Shown one piece after another: positions 1-9,106 of a stretch of DNA of 64,000 nucleotides. A model generated the notes under the pieces. That model did no database searches. It was not told the origin of the DNA and saw nothing but the letters and a program-made list of their open reading frames with translations. Source of the DNA: JAEUMG01 sp963805405 (GTDB lineage: Bacteria; Pseudomonadota; Alphaproteobacteria; Rhizobiales; Aestuariivirgaceae). The first letter of the stretch is position 1, and each line of letters starts with the position of its first letter. Made by a program: the position numbers and the translations under genes. Location: the NCBI GenBank assembly GCA_963805405.1, contig CAWDUC010000020.1, positions 1,550,001-1,614,000 on the forward strand. Direction: 5' to 3'.

Positions 1-1308
1 GGCGCATCGCCCATATGGCGCATCACGATTCACTTACCGGCCTGTCCAACCGAACACTGCTCATGAAACGGCTGGACGATGCGCTGGCGCGCGCCGGAGC
101 GGCGGGCCACGGTGTAACGCTCGCTTTCATCGACATCGACAATCTTAAACTCATAAACGACACGCTCGGCCATTCGACGGGCGACCAGATACTCAGCGTT
201 CTTGCCGAGCGCATGTCCAGTTGCGTGCGCGGTAGCGACACCGTTGCAAGACTAGGCGGCGATGAGTTCGTCATTCTCTATGCCGATCACAAGCTCTGCC
301 GCGAACCGATCATGGCGAAGGTCGAGTCCTTGCGGCATTCACTAAGCGAGCCGATCGAAATCGACGGGCAATTGCGCCATGTGACGGCGAGTATCGGCAT
401 CGCCACTTATCCGAGCGATGGCGATACGCCGCAGAAACTTCTGATGAATGCCGATGCGGCGATGTACCGGGCAAAGGAACTCGGCCGCAACAAGTGCCAG
501 ATCTTCACCGCGGAGATCACCAGTGCGGCGCGGGAGAAATACGACCTTCAGGAAGGCTTGCGCCGCGCGCTGGCCAATCAGGAATTCAGCCTCGTCTACC
601 AGCCGCAGGTCGACCTCGAGTTCAGGACGCGTCTTTGCCGCCGAGGCGCTAATCCGGTGGCAGCACCCGACGCTTGGAATGGTACCGCCTTCGAAATTCA
701 TACCCGTTGCGGAAGCCTGCGGATTGATCGTACCGATCGGCGACTGGGTGTTACGCACCGCCTGCGAGCAGGCCAAGACATGGCAAAAAGCCGGGCTGCG
801 GCCCATAGGCGTGTCCGTCAACGTCTCGGCTCGCCAGTTCGCCGAGCGTAACTGGGTCGGCCGGGTGAGCGAACTCCTCGAAGAGGCGGGCCTCGAGCCC
901 AATTGGCTGGAGTTGGAACTCACCGAGAGCCTCATCATCCAAGACGTTCCGCTTGCGATCGCAACGATGCGGCAATTACGGACCATGGGCGTGCAATTGT
1001 CGATCGACGATTTCGGCATGGGCTATTCGAGCCTTAATGCGCTCCGAAGCCTGCCGGTGGCGCGGCTCAAGCTCGACCAATCCTTCGTGCGGGAGATTCC
1101 CAACAACCGCAGCGACAATGCCATCGCGATCACCGTCATATCACTTGGGCATGAACTCAATTTGAAGGTAATCGCTGAAGGCGTCGAAAACGCCTCGCAG
1201 CTGCGTTTCCTGCGGGAACACGGCTGCGACGAGGCGCAAGGCTATTACTTCAGCAAGCCGCTGCGCGCCGCCGACCTCGAAACCTTCCTGCGCAACACGA
1301 GCAAATAA
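1..1308 (+). CDS. GGDEF-EAL cyclic-di-GMP enzyme, 5' end outside the window, one frameshift
   Basis: The reading frame is open from base 3, so the start and any sensor domain lie before the window. A diguanylate cyclase domain runs from the HHDSLTGLSNR motif to about base 560, with an intact GGDEF motif at 255-269. An EAL phosphodiesterase domain follows: EAL at 643-651, a DDFGMGYSSL stretch near 1005-1035, and a C-terminal VIAEGVEN motif. The two halves are in different frames. One extra T at 621-622 (GAGTTCAGG where GAGTCAGG restores the frame) explains this. Both domains look catalytically competent, so the gene is probably intact in the cell. The family makes and degrades cyclic di-GMP at the inner membrane or in the cytosol. 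Confidence 0.88.
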
Positions 1309-1324
1309 TAGGCGTAGACCGCGA

Positions 1325-2914
1325 TCAATCTCTCTCCAACGCGCGATCGGCGGCGGTGGCCGGGATCCACCATTGGCGGCCGCGCTTCGTCTCAACATAG
1401 TCAGGCCACGGAAACTCGAGCGGCGGAGGATAATCGCACCAGGGCCGGCGATCGGTCTCGCGCTCGATCCGTTCGGCGAACTCGCGCTTCGCGCCGGCAA
1501 GCGCTTCGCCATCGCTCATGAGATCAAGGATGGTGCCCGCGATCGTCCTGGCGGCGCAGGCGACCGTTGGATCGATGGTCGCGGAAATACCGCCCAGTGC
1601 GTTCATGGACCATTCCGGATAGGCGAAACCGGCCGGCGCCTTGAGGCTGGCACGGCCGACATAGAAGCGAACCGTCGGCGCATGCCAGGTCATGTCGGTA
1701 TAATCATCCGAAGTATAATGCGTCTGCCAGGCGGGGATTTCACGGCGAATGCGGGCTTCGGCTTCCTGCGGCGTGATGAGCCTTGTGAGTTCGTCGGCGA
1801 AAGGGTCGGACATCGGTTCGATACCAAGTTCCGACTGAAGCCGCTGCGCCACAGCTATTGCATCAGCGCCGAACACCGGCGGACCGGCAAGTTCGAGATT
1901 GCGATAGGTGATTTCGGCCATCGCATGATTGGCGAGACCCGGCTTCGATTTCGACACCCAGTGCCGCTTCACCGTGCAATGTGCAAGCTGCGCAGCCGTC
2001 TCGGCGGTGTGATCGAGGACGGCGAAGATCTTGCGCAACATGGCGAGATCGGGTGCCCGCGCCGCATACATGATCTGCGCCATCTGGGCTGCAAGATTGT
2101 CGGCCGTCGCCTGGCCGGACGCTAGGATGGTTTCGTTGAGCGTCCATGTGCCGGTATGCGGCAGCATGTGGTCGCGCAACTGCTTCGACAACTGGAACAT
2201 GGCGACGACGGCGTCGTTTGCACCGGGCGCACGCGCCGACGTATGCGCGGCAGCGATTGGGTTGCCGCCAGCATCGCTCTTCAGCCAGGTCTCCGGCTGC
2301 TCGCAGAGGAACTCATAGATCGCCGCCCAATAGGGCCCACAATGCGTATCCCACCGGCACGTGTTGCAATAGGGCAGCATGTAATGCGGATGAAACGAGA
2401 TGATCGCGTCAAGCCCGTCATAGTAGCCGGCGGCGGAATGGATGGGCTTCGAACCGCGGACCTTTTCGGCAGGCTCGCCCATGAAGCGGATGGTGCCGGC
2501 GATGCCGTGCTTCTCCATCGCCGCCTTGGCAGCGAGCGCACCGGCGAGCGATGAGATGCCGAGTGCCGAATGCGGATCGGTATGGCCGCCGGCAAAGCGC
2601 GAGAGGCCCTTGCGCGGCGCGCGGTAGGTGTCAGCGACCTGGCAATTGCCCGGTACCGCATCATATTCGGCATAAGCCATGATGGTCGGGCCCTTGCCGT
2701 TCGACCAATGCGCGGCAAAGGCGGTCGGCATGCCGGCCGACCCCTCCTCCACGGTGAAGCCTTCAGCACGAAGGCGCTTCACATACCATTCCGCGGAGCG
2801 GTATTCGCGCCAGGCAGTCTCGGCGAAATCAAAGATTGTCGCGCACCAGCCAGACCACTCTTGCCGGTTGGCCTCGATCCACTCATGTGCGGTTTGCGTT
2901 GCCTGATGTGTCAT
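1325..2914 (-). CDS. AbgB-like M20 amidohydrolase
   Basis: A protein of about 529 residues resembling the B subunit of p-aminobenzoyl-glutamate hydrolase, a metal-dependent M20-family amidohydrolase that cleaves N-acyl amino acids. It has the AYAEYDAVPG metal-site segment and the GGHTDPHSALG segment, and the family's usual length. I chose the ATG giving MTHQATQTAHEW. An upstream ATG at 2926 and one at 2965 are possible, but they run toward the divergent PNPOx gene. No AbgA partner lies alongside, so the substrate is not fixed by context. Several other M20 enzymes lie within 9 kb. Confidence 0.8.
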   Translation of the reverse strand: MTHQATQTAHEWIEANRQEWSGWCATIFDFAETAWREYRSAEWYVKRLRAEGFTVEEGSAGMPTAFAAHWSNGKGPTIMAYAEYDAVPGNCQVADTYRAPRKGLSRFAGGHTDPHSALGISSLAGALAAKAAMEKHGIAGTIRFMGEPAEKVRGSKPIHSAAGYYDGLDAIISFHPHYMLPYCNTCRWDTHCGPYWAAIYEFLCEQPETWLKSDAGGNPIAAAHTSARAPGANDAVVAMFQLSKQLRDHMLPHTGTWTLNETILASGQATADNLAAQMAQIMYAARAPDLAMLRKIFAVLDHTAETAAQLAHCTVKRHWVSKSKPGLANHAMAEITYRNLELAGPPVFGADAIAVAQRLQSELGIEPMSDPFADELTRLITPQEAEARIRREIPAWQTHYTSDDYTDMTWHAPTVRFYVGRASLKAPAGFAYPEWSMNALGGISATIDPTVACAARTIAGTILDLMSDGEALAGAKREFAERIERETDRRPWCDYPPPLEFPWPDYVETKRGRQWWIPATAADRALERD

Positions 2915-2958
2915 GCCAAGAGCCATTAGCCCGAAATGCTGCCGAAGACGAGGTGAGG

Positions 2959-3615
2959 ATGGCAAGGAAGAGCGAAGCCCCGAGCGAGCGCACGCGCGCC
3001 AAACGGCTCAATGAATATGCGCGTTACGATCGCGAGACGCTTCATGCGATCCTCGACGCGGCATCCTATTGCCATATCGGCTATGTGCTCGACGGCGCAG
3101 CGGTGGTGACCCCGACCATCCACTGGCGCGAGGGCGATGAGGTTTTCTGGCACGGTTCTGCTGCAAGCCGGATGCTCAAGAAATCGGAAGGCTTCGAAGT
3201 GAGCCTCACCGTGACACTGATCGATGGATTGGTATTGGCGCGCTCGGGCTTCAACCACTCGGTGAACTATCGCTCGGCCATGCTGTTCGGAAAGGCCGAA
3301 GCGGTCGAAGAACGCGCCGAGAAACTGCGGGTTCTCGAATATTTCATGGAGCGGATCTTGCCAGGCCGCTGGGCGGAGTTGCGGCCGGCGAGCGAGCAGG
3401 AACTCAAGGCGACGACTGTCTTGAAGATGCCGATCTCCGAGGCTTCGGCCAAGGTGACGGAAGGCATGCCGAAGGATGATGCGGAGGATTACGACTGGCC
3501 GGTATGGGCGGGTGTCGTTCCGATCGTGACAGAGACGAAACCGCCGCTCGCCGACCCGCGCAACCTGCCGGGGATCGCCATGCCGGATTATGTGAAGAAG
3601 TATCGGCTTGGCTAA
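2959..3615 (+). CDS. PNPOx-fold flavin-binding protein, paralog 1
   Basis: A 218-residue member of the pyridoxamine 5'-phosphate oxidase-like superfamily, in the NimA/flavin-nucleotide-binding branch. Visible features are the RYDRETLHAILDAA opening, a VTPTIHWREGD strand, the WHGSAASRML segment and SVNYRSAMLFG. The ATG is preceded by a good ribosome site (GAGGTGAGG). The gene diverges from the AbgB gene and converges on the MocR regulator, overlapping its end by 4 bases. A clear paralog lies on the other side of that regulator. Members of this family bind FMN, F420 or haem, and the true cofactor cannot be told from sequence alone. Confidence 0.82.
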   Translation: MARKSEAPSERTRAKRLNEYARYDRETLHAILDAASYCHIGYVLDGAAVVTPTIHWREGDEVFWHGSAASRMLKKSEGFEVSLTVTLIDGLVLARSGFNHSVNYRSAMLFGKAEAVEERAEKLRVLEYFMERILPGRWAELRPASEQELKATTVLKMPISEASAKVTEGMPKDDAEDYDWPVWAGVVPIVTETKPPLADPRNLPGIAMPDYVKKYRLG

Positions 3616-5051
3616 TTTCGAAGCGCTGCGGCGAGCGCGATCACCGCGCTTTCGATTTCAGCCTCGTTGAAGGCGGCGTAGCCCAAGACGAGGCCACGTT
3701 CGCGGCGCGCATGCATGGCGTAGCTCGAAAGCGCCGGTGCCACAAGCCCAGCTCCTTCCGCACGGCGCGAGGCTTCAGCATCAGTCATGTGCGGCAATGT
3801 GAGCCGCGCAAGGACGTGCATGCCAGAGGCCTGCGGTTCGATTTCGGCAATCCCTGCGAGGTGCTTGCGTGCCGCCTCGATGAGCGCGGCCTGACGGCGG
3901 GCATAGACGCGGCGCATGCGGCGGATATGGCTGCCGAATTGGCCACTCGCCATGAATTCGGCAAGCACCGGCTGCGGCATGAGCGAAGCCTTGGCGCCAA
4001 GCTGGGCGATGGTGGCGGCGAAGCGTTGCGCGAGCCTATCCGGCACGACGAGGAAACTCAATCGCATGGCGGGCGAGATCACTTTCGAAAAGCTGCCGAG
4101 ATAGAGCGTGCGGCCATTGGGATCGAGGCTCATCAGGGCCGGCAATGGGCGGCCGCGATAACGGAACTCGCTGTCGTAATCATCCTCAATGATCCAGCCG
4201 CCCATGGATTCTGCCCGCGCGATGAGTTCGAGGCGGCGCTGCACCGGCATTGTCATGCCAAGCGGATAATGGCGCGACGGCGTGACTGCGACGGCGGATG
4301 CCTTGCCGCGCAGGCGTTCGAGCATGAGGCCATTGGCATCGACCGCGACGGGCGCGACACGAAGGCCGGCGAGGCTCAACGCGCGAAGCAGCAAGGGGTA
4401 GCCCGGGTCCTCGACCCAGATGCGATCGCCGCGCCGGAACAGGGCTTGTGCCGTAATGGCGATCGCCTCGCCGATGCCGCTGGTCACGAGGATCTGGCCG
4501 GGGTGACAGGCAAGCCCGCGTGCCGCGGCCAAGTGATCAGCGATGGCACGGCGCAAAGGCAGCCAGCCCATGGGATCGGCGGTGGCCAATAGATCGGGAT
4601 CGGGGGCGCGCCAGATTTTCCAGGCAAGCCGGCCCCAATCCTCATGCGGGAAGAGCGAGAGATCAGGTGCGGCGACCTGGAAGGGGCGAACCGGCATGGG
4701 GGGTGTGGAATTCGACTCGCTGCGCGCGGCGGCGGGCGAGGCGGCGATTTCCAATGCGTGTTCGGGAAGGTCGGCGGTGACATAGACGCCCGAACCATGG
4801 CGGCCTTCGCAATAGCCTTCGCTGGCAAGCTGGTCGAGCGCGGTGACCACAGTCGAGCGCGACACACTGAGTTCCTGCGCAAACTGCCGGCTGGACGGCA
4901 GGCGTGCGCCCGCGTGGAGCCGGCGCGACAGGATGAGCTGGCGCAATTGGCCGGCCAATTGGACATGCAGCGGGGCCTCGGCCACCGGATCGAGGGCCAC
5001 GGCAGCAATGGCGGCATCGCCGGAGCGCTTGCGAAGTGGTTTGTCCAACAT
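3612..5051 (-). CDS. MocR/PdxR-type GntR-aminotransferase regulator
   Basis: A chimeric transcription factor. Counting from a possible TTG start two codons upstream, residues 25-95 form a GntR winged helix (ARLPSSRQFAQEL, SRSTVVTALDQL). From about 125 it is a fold-type I aminotransferase domain with EDDYDSEF at 291-298 and the PLP-binding lysine K325 in GSFSKVISPAMR. I favour the ATG at 5049-5051. PdxR and relatives sense PLP and control vitamin B6 genes, and many MocR members control other pathways. The gene lies between two PNPOx-fold paralogs, and the downstream one is divergent, so it is the likely target. It appears intact. Confidence 0.9.
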   Translation of the reverse strand: MLDKPLRKRSGDAAIAAVALDPVAEAPLHVQLAGQLRQLILSRRLHAGARLPSSRQFAQELSVSRSTVVTALDQLASEGYCEGRHGSGVYVTADLPEHALEIAASPAAARSESNSTPPMPVRPFQVAAPDLSLFPHEDWGRLAWKIWRAPDPDLLATADPMGWLPLRRAIADHLAAARGLACHPGQILVTSGIGEAIAITAQALFRRGDRIWVEDPGYPLLLRALSLAGLRVAPVAVDANGLMLERLRGKASAVAVTPSRHYPLGMTMPVQRRLELIARAESMGGWIIEDDYDSEFRYRGRPLPALMSLDPNGRTLYLGSFSKVISPAMRLSFLVVPDRLAQRFAATIAQLGAKASLMPQPVLAEFMASGQFGSHIRRMRRVYARRQAALIEAARKHLAGIAEIEPQASGMHVLARLTLPHMTDAEASRRAEGAGLVAPALSSYAMHARRERGLVLGYAAFNEAEIESAVIALAAALRN

Positions 5052-5059
5052 TGTCAAAT

Positions 5060-5090
5060 CTGGCTATTTCTTCAAAACCAGTCATTTCTT
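5060..5090. promoter_or_regulatory. Possible operator of the MocR-type regulator
   Basis: The 66-bp divergent space holds a direct repeat ATTTCTT at 5066-5072 and 5084-5090, 18 bp apart, and a CTGG/CCAG inverted pair at 5060-5063 and 5078-5081. MocR regulators often bind direct repeats with helical spacing in divergent promoters. Assignment as the operator is inference from position and repeat only. Confidence 0.3.
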
Positions 5091-5117
5091 ATAGCGCGTC
5101 TATTCCAGGAGCAAGTC

Positions 5118-5781
5118 ATGGCCAATTCCAAGCTTTCGGCAGCACCGAGCCAGCGGGTCCGCGTCAAACGCCTGCACGAGCGCGGCCATTATGACGCCGA
5201 GACCGTCCACGGCATTCTCGACGCGATGCCGATCTGCAGCGTCGGCTATGTATTCAACGGAGCGCCTTACGTGACGCCGACACTGCAATGGCGCGAGGGC
5301 GATCACATGTATTGGCACGGCTCCTCCGCAAGCCGGATGCTCGAGACGGTGGACGAGGCCGATGTCTGCGTGACAGTAACGCTCATCGACGGCTTCGTCA
5401 TGGCGCGCTCGGCCTTCCATCATTCGGCGAATTACCGCTCGGTGATGGCGCTGGGGCGCGCGCACAAAGTCAAGGATCGCGACGAGAAGGAAGCGCGGCT
5501 TAAGGTGTTCGTCGATCAGCCTGTTTCCCGGACGGTGGGACATGCTGCGGCCGATGAACGCGCAGGAACTCAAGGCGACGACGGTGTTGTCATTGCCGCT
5601 CAGCGAGGCGTCGGCGAAGATCAGGACAGGCCCGCCAAAAGATGACGAGGAGGATTACGCGCTTCCGATCTGGGCCGGCGTCGTTCCGGTGACGATGCAG
5701 ATCGGTGCGCCGGTCAATGATGCGCGCAATCTTGCCGGCGTGCTGCCTCCCGAGCATGTCCGGGCATTGAAGCTCGGGTGA
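5118..5781 (+). CDS. PNPOx-fold flavin-binding protein, paralog 2, one frameshift
   Basis: Paralog of the gene at 2959, with matching blocks: RVRVKRLHERGHYD, VTPTLQWREGD, WHGSSASRML, SANYRSVMALG and QELKATTV. The reading frame breaks near 5519-5521. Removing one C (CAGCCTGTTT to CAGCTGTTT) restores LFPGRWDMLRP, which aligns with ILPGRWAELRP of paralog 1, so the break is a single-base insertion. It is divergent from the MocR regulator with 66 bp between the two starts. The function is presumably flavin- or B6-related oxidoreduction; the substrate is unknown. Confidence 0.78.
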
Positions 5782-5812
5782 TCGGCGCCCTGCCCCGTGC
5801 TAGGCTGCGGCG

Positions 5813-6208
5813 ATGAAGATCGACGGACAGTGTCACTGCGGGCGGATCGCATTCGAAGCGGAGATCGATCCCGCGAAGGTCGAGATATGCCATTGCGCGG
5901 ATTGCCAGACGCTCAGCGGGTCGGCTTTTCGCGTCGTGGTCGCCAACTGAAGAAGCGAAGTTCCGGCTGCTGCGCGGGTCGCCCAAGACCTATGAGCGCA
6001 CCGCCGACAGTGGCAACAAGCGCCTGCAGGCTTTCTGCCGCGACTGCGGCACGCCGCTCTATTCCACGTCGGTGAGCGAGCCGCCGCGCAGTGTTGTCAT
6101 CCGCATCAGCGTGCTCCGCCAGCGTGACCGAACTTCCACCGAAGGTTCAATATTGGGTGCATTCGGCGCAAGCCTTGGGTGATTGATATCGAAAGGCTGC
6201 CGAAGAGC
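5813..6208 (+). pseudogene. GFA-family (glutathione-dependent formaldehyde-activating enzyme-like) gene, frameshifted
   Basis: Zinc-site motifs of the GFA/CENP-V family are all present but in three frames: GQCHCG and CHCADC in the first, CRDCGTPLYSTS in the second, and ELPPKVQYWVHSAQ then PWVIDIERLP in later ones. Breaks lie near 5948 (a TGA after VVVAN), near 6115 and near 6172. Each is compatible with a single-base indel. The full set of motifs in order argues for sequencing indels or very recent decay. These proteins bind zinc, and most are not true formaldehyde enzymes. Confidence 0.65.
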
Positions 6209-6236
6209 ACGAGAGGCAGTAAGCGGGCGAGGACAG

Positions 6237-7520
6237 CTAAATCTCCTCTAATCCGCACCAGTCAGCGATGAAGAGCGCCATGGCTTGTGTGGTCTTGCGC
6301 AAGCGACTCCAAATTCACCCGCTCGTCGCAGGCGTGGTAATTCTCCGCCGTGCAGCCGTAATTGAGCGCAGGCACACCGTCATAGAGCGCATAGACGCGC
6401 GCATCGAGATAGGCGGTCGCAACGCGGGCATCGAGCGGCGATCCCGACCGCTTCGCGATGCGCTTCCGCGAGCACGCGCTCTGCTTCGGAGCCCGGATCG
6501 AGCACGAAGCCTTCGACCATGAAGCCATTGAAGGTGAGGCGAGGCGGTGAATTGGCGAGGTATGAATCGCTGCGCGCGAAATCGGCGATGCACTTCTCGA
6601 TCTCGGCTGCGGCTTCCCGTGCCTTGCGGCCGGGGAGGAAGGCGATGCGGCAATGGACCTTGCACCAGGCCGGAACCGAGGAAGCCCAGTCGCCGCCTTC
6701 GATCTTGCCGATGTTGAGATTGAGCGGATGATCGATCCCAGAGAAATGCGGATCGGAGCGCGCTCCCTCATTCCATTTTTTCTCCAGCTGCCCGCAAAGC
6801 TCCAATGACGCGATAGGCGGCATCGATAGCATTGGCGCCGGCACCCATATAGGCGACATGTACGGGCACGCCGCGCACTTCTAACTCAAACCACAAAACA
6901 CCAAGATTGGCGCGCGTCAGAGTCTCGTGGCCAGGTTCGGGGATCAATGCGGCATCGGCCTTGTAGCCGCGAAGATGCGTCATGAGCGCACCGTTGCCAG
7001 TCGATTCTTCTTCGACGACCGACTGGACATACACGGTCGCCGCCGGGCGATAGCCGATACGGGCCAGCGCATCGAGTGCTGCGAGGTTCGATATGCAGCC
7101 GGCCTTCATGTCGCCGGCGCCGCGGCCATACATCCAGCCATTGCGGATGACAGGATCGAACGGCGGATGCGACCACATGTCGAGCGGCCCGGGCGGCACG
7201 ACATCAACATGGCCCTGGAGGATGAGCGAGCGGCCGGTCTCTTGGCGCGGGCGATGAATGCCGACGACGATCGGCGCCGCCGAATGCTCGGGCGAAAACG
7301 GGCTGCCGCCGGGATGGGCACCGATCTGGCCTTCATCCATGGCGAAAACGTCGACTGACAGGCCGCGGGTGCGCATTTCACGGGCCATCAGGTCCTGCGC
7401 GGTATGTTCATTGCCCCGCGTCGAGGGGCAGCGCACGAGATCTGCGGTCAGCGAAAGTTGGGCGTTGAAGCCATCATCAACGGCTTTCTTGATGCGTTGC
7501 TTTAAGTCCATCCCGGTCAC
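6237..7520 (-). CDS. M20 deacylase of the ArgE/DapE type, three frameshifts
   Basis: Residues 1-248 are in one frame and show the dinuclear zinc site: H104 and D106 in LQGHVDVVPPG, D137 in YGRGAGDMKAG and the catalytic E170/E171 in VVEEES. The dimerisation lid and C-terminal half continue in other frames after breaks near 6775, 6440 and 6285, including the last metal histidine region (AENYHACDERV). With the final frame corrected, the protein ends ALFIADWCGLEEI, a typical ArgE-like C terminus, with the stop at 6237-6239. Total length is about 427 residues, normal for the family. It probably removes an acyl group from an amino acid; the exact substrate is unknown. Confidence 0.75.
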
Positions 7521-7641
7521 GATGCCCTGCCCTGTCTCGTTTCGTTGACATCAGTTTGGCCGTGGCGATGCGGGCTCGCAAGCGCTTGCTCTTCGACATC
7601 CAGCATTGCATGCTGCGTACCCCGCCACTCTGGATTTTTCC

Positions 7642-8358
7642 ATGAAGCTTCTCGTCTTCCAGCACATCGCCTGCGAACACCCTGGCGTTTTTCGCCGCTT
7701 TCTCAAGGAAGACGGCATTACCTGGGATGCGGTCGAACTCGACGAGGGCGAGCCGATCCCGGCGCTCGAGAAATACGATGCGCTCTGGGTCATGGGCGGT
7801 CCGATGGATGTATGGGACGTCGAGGAACATCCATGGCTAGTTCCGGAAAAGCGCGCGATCCGCAAATGGGTGCGGGACCTCAAGCGGCCGTTCCTGGGCG
7901 TGTGCCTCGGCCATCAATTATTGGCCGATTCACTAGGAGGCACTTGCGGACCACAAACTCCACCGGAAGTCGGTATCCTGGATATCGAATTGACCGATGC
8001 CGGTGCGAAAGATCCATTGCTGGCCGGACTGCCGAAGCAGGTGAAGGCCCTGCAGTGGCATTCGGTGAAAGTGGCGCAGGCGCCTGACGACGCGGTAGTG
8101 CTGGCGAAATCCGGCATATGCGCCAACCAGTCGATGCGGATCGGGGAGAAGGCCTGGTCGATGCAGTACCACGTCGAGCTCGAGCCCGAGACGATCCCAG
8201 CCTGGGGTTGCGTGCCCGCCTATGAGAAGGCGCTCGAGGCGACGCGCGGCCCCGGAGCCCTGGCCGCACTCGCCGATGAGGCCAAGCCCTTGATGGACGA
8301 ATTCGTCGGCAATGCGCGGAAGCTTTACCGCAACTTCATGACGTTGGCGCGCGGTTAG
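7642..8358 (+). CDS. Class I glutamine amidotransferase
   Basis: A 238-residue stand-alone GATase1 domain with the nucleophile C88 in GVCLGHQLLADSLGG and the partners H177 and E179 in QYHVELE. The GGPMDVWD oxyanion strand is also present. It resembles the GMP-synthase-like or GuaA-type amidotransferases (YfeJ class) that hydrolyse glutamine or gamma-glutamyl amides. The ATG giving MKLLVFQHIA is preferred over one 36 bp upstream. It ends with a 4-bp convergent overlap with the next gene. Its place among amidohydrolases suggests work on gamma-glutamyl compounds, but that is inference. Confidence 0.82.
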   Translation: MKLLVFQHIACEHPGVFRRFLKEDGITWDAVELDEGEPIPALEKYDALWVMGGPMDVWDVEEHPWLVPEKRAIRKWVRDLKRPFLGVCLGHQLLADSLGGTCGPQTPPEVGILDIELTDAGAKDPLLAGLPKQVKALQWHSVKVAQAPDDAVVLAKSGICANQSMRIGEKAWSMQYHVELEPETIPAWGCVPAYEKALEATRGPGALAALADEAKPLMDEFVGNARKLYRNFMTLARG

Positions 8359-9104
8359 ACAACAAGCTCGCGCGAGACGCCGCGGCAATCCATTTCAAAG
8401 TCGAGGCCGACAATCGGCGGTCGGCAGTAGTGCCAGATCAATCCGTGATCGGCGACGCCTTCTGCAATGAGTTCATCGGCGAGGCAGTCGTGGAAATCGC
8501 GGATGCTGTAGGCTTGCGCGGCCGTCACATCGCGCCAGCCAAGGCCGAAGCCGGCCAGGCGGCGCTGCATCTCCTTGCGTACGAAACGAACCTTATTGCG
8601 CATGCCGTTCCGGCTTAGATCGCCGGGGCTCACGATATGATCGTGGTAGTTCGCCTTGCCCTCGGGTACTTCGCCACTTCCCGCGATGATGAATGTGCGT
8701 GTTGTCGCCGACGCGGCCGCCGCAGCGTAGCTGAAGGCGTACATGACCGGTTCCGATGGTGGCGATATCTCGGGACAGACATTGCTGCGCGCGACCGGAT
8801 TTACGCCATCGACGATCAGGCCCCAACGATCGAGCGTCTGGACATAAGTCTCGTTGAAGGCGCGAAAGGCCGGCTCCGAGAATTGCCCGGGCGAGCGCAA
8901 CTCGCAGGCGGCGAAGGCAGTCAAGGGGCGGCCGGCGGCCTTGATGATCTCTTCGGCGGCACGGAAACCTTCGCGCACGGGAGGCGCCTTGCGAAAGGTG
9001 ACCCGGATAATCTCAAAGCCGGGAAGCGCGGCTGCTCCGGCAGAGTATTGAAAAACGCCGGGAAGGTACGAGTAGCCACCCTGCCGAAACTCAATCGCAA
9101 TCAT
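8355..9104 (-). CDS. CnbZ/RidA-like protein, putative deaminase
   Basis: A conserved 249-residue protein with the blocks PGVFQYSAGAAALPGFEI, FAACELRSPGQF, VDGVNPVARSNVCPE and GLDFEMDCRGV. I associate this pattern with proteins annotated as 2-amino-5-chloromuconate deaminase CnbZ, distantly related to RidA/YjgF, but this is recall without a search. The ATG two codons inside a TTG start is preferred. It lies directly downstream of the two M20 dipeptidases on the same strand, starting 2 bp after the stop of the nearer one, so it is probably cotranscribed. No chloronitrobenzene genes are nearby, so that substrate is unlikely. Confidence 0.5.
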   Translation of the reverse strand: MIAIEFRQGGYSYLPGVFQYSAGAAALPGFEIIRVTFRKAPPVREGFRAAEEIIKAAGRPLTAFAACELRSPGQFSEPAFRAFNETYVQTLDRWGLIVDGVNPVARSNVCPEISPPSEPVMYAFSYAAAAASATTRTFIIAGSGEVPEGKANYHDHIVSPGDLSRNGMRNKVRFVRKEMQRRLAGFGLGWRDVTAAQAYSIRDFHDCLADELIAEGVADHGLIWHYCRPPIVGLDFEMDCRGVSRELVV

Positions 9105-9106
9105 GT

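Noticed and set aside
3504..4592. Long plus-strand frame opposite the MocR gene
   Set aside because: It is antisense to a well-supported regulator with full motifs. Its translation is low-complexity and rich in Arg, Ala and His, as expected of a shadow frame in GC-rich DNA.
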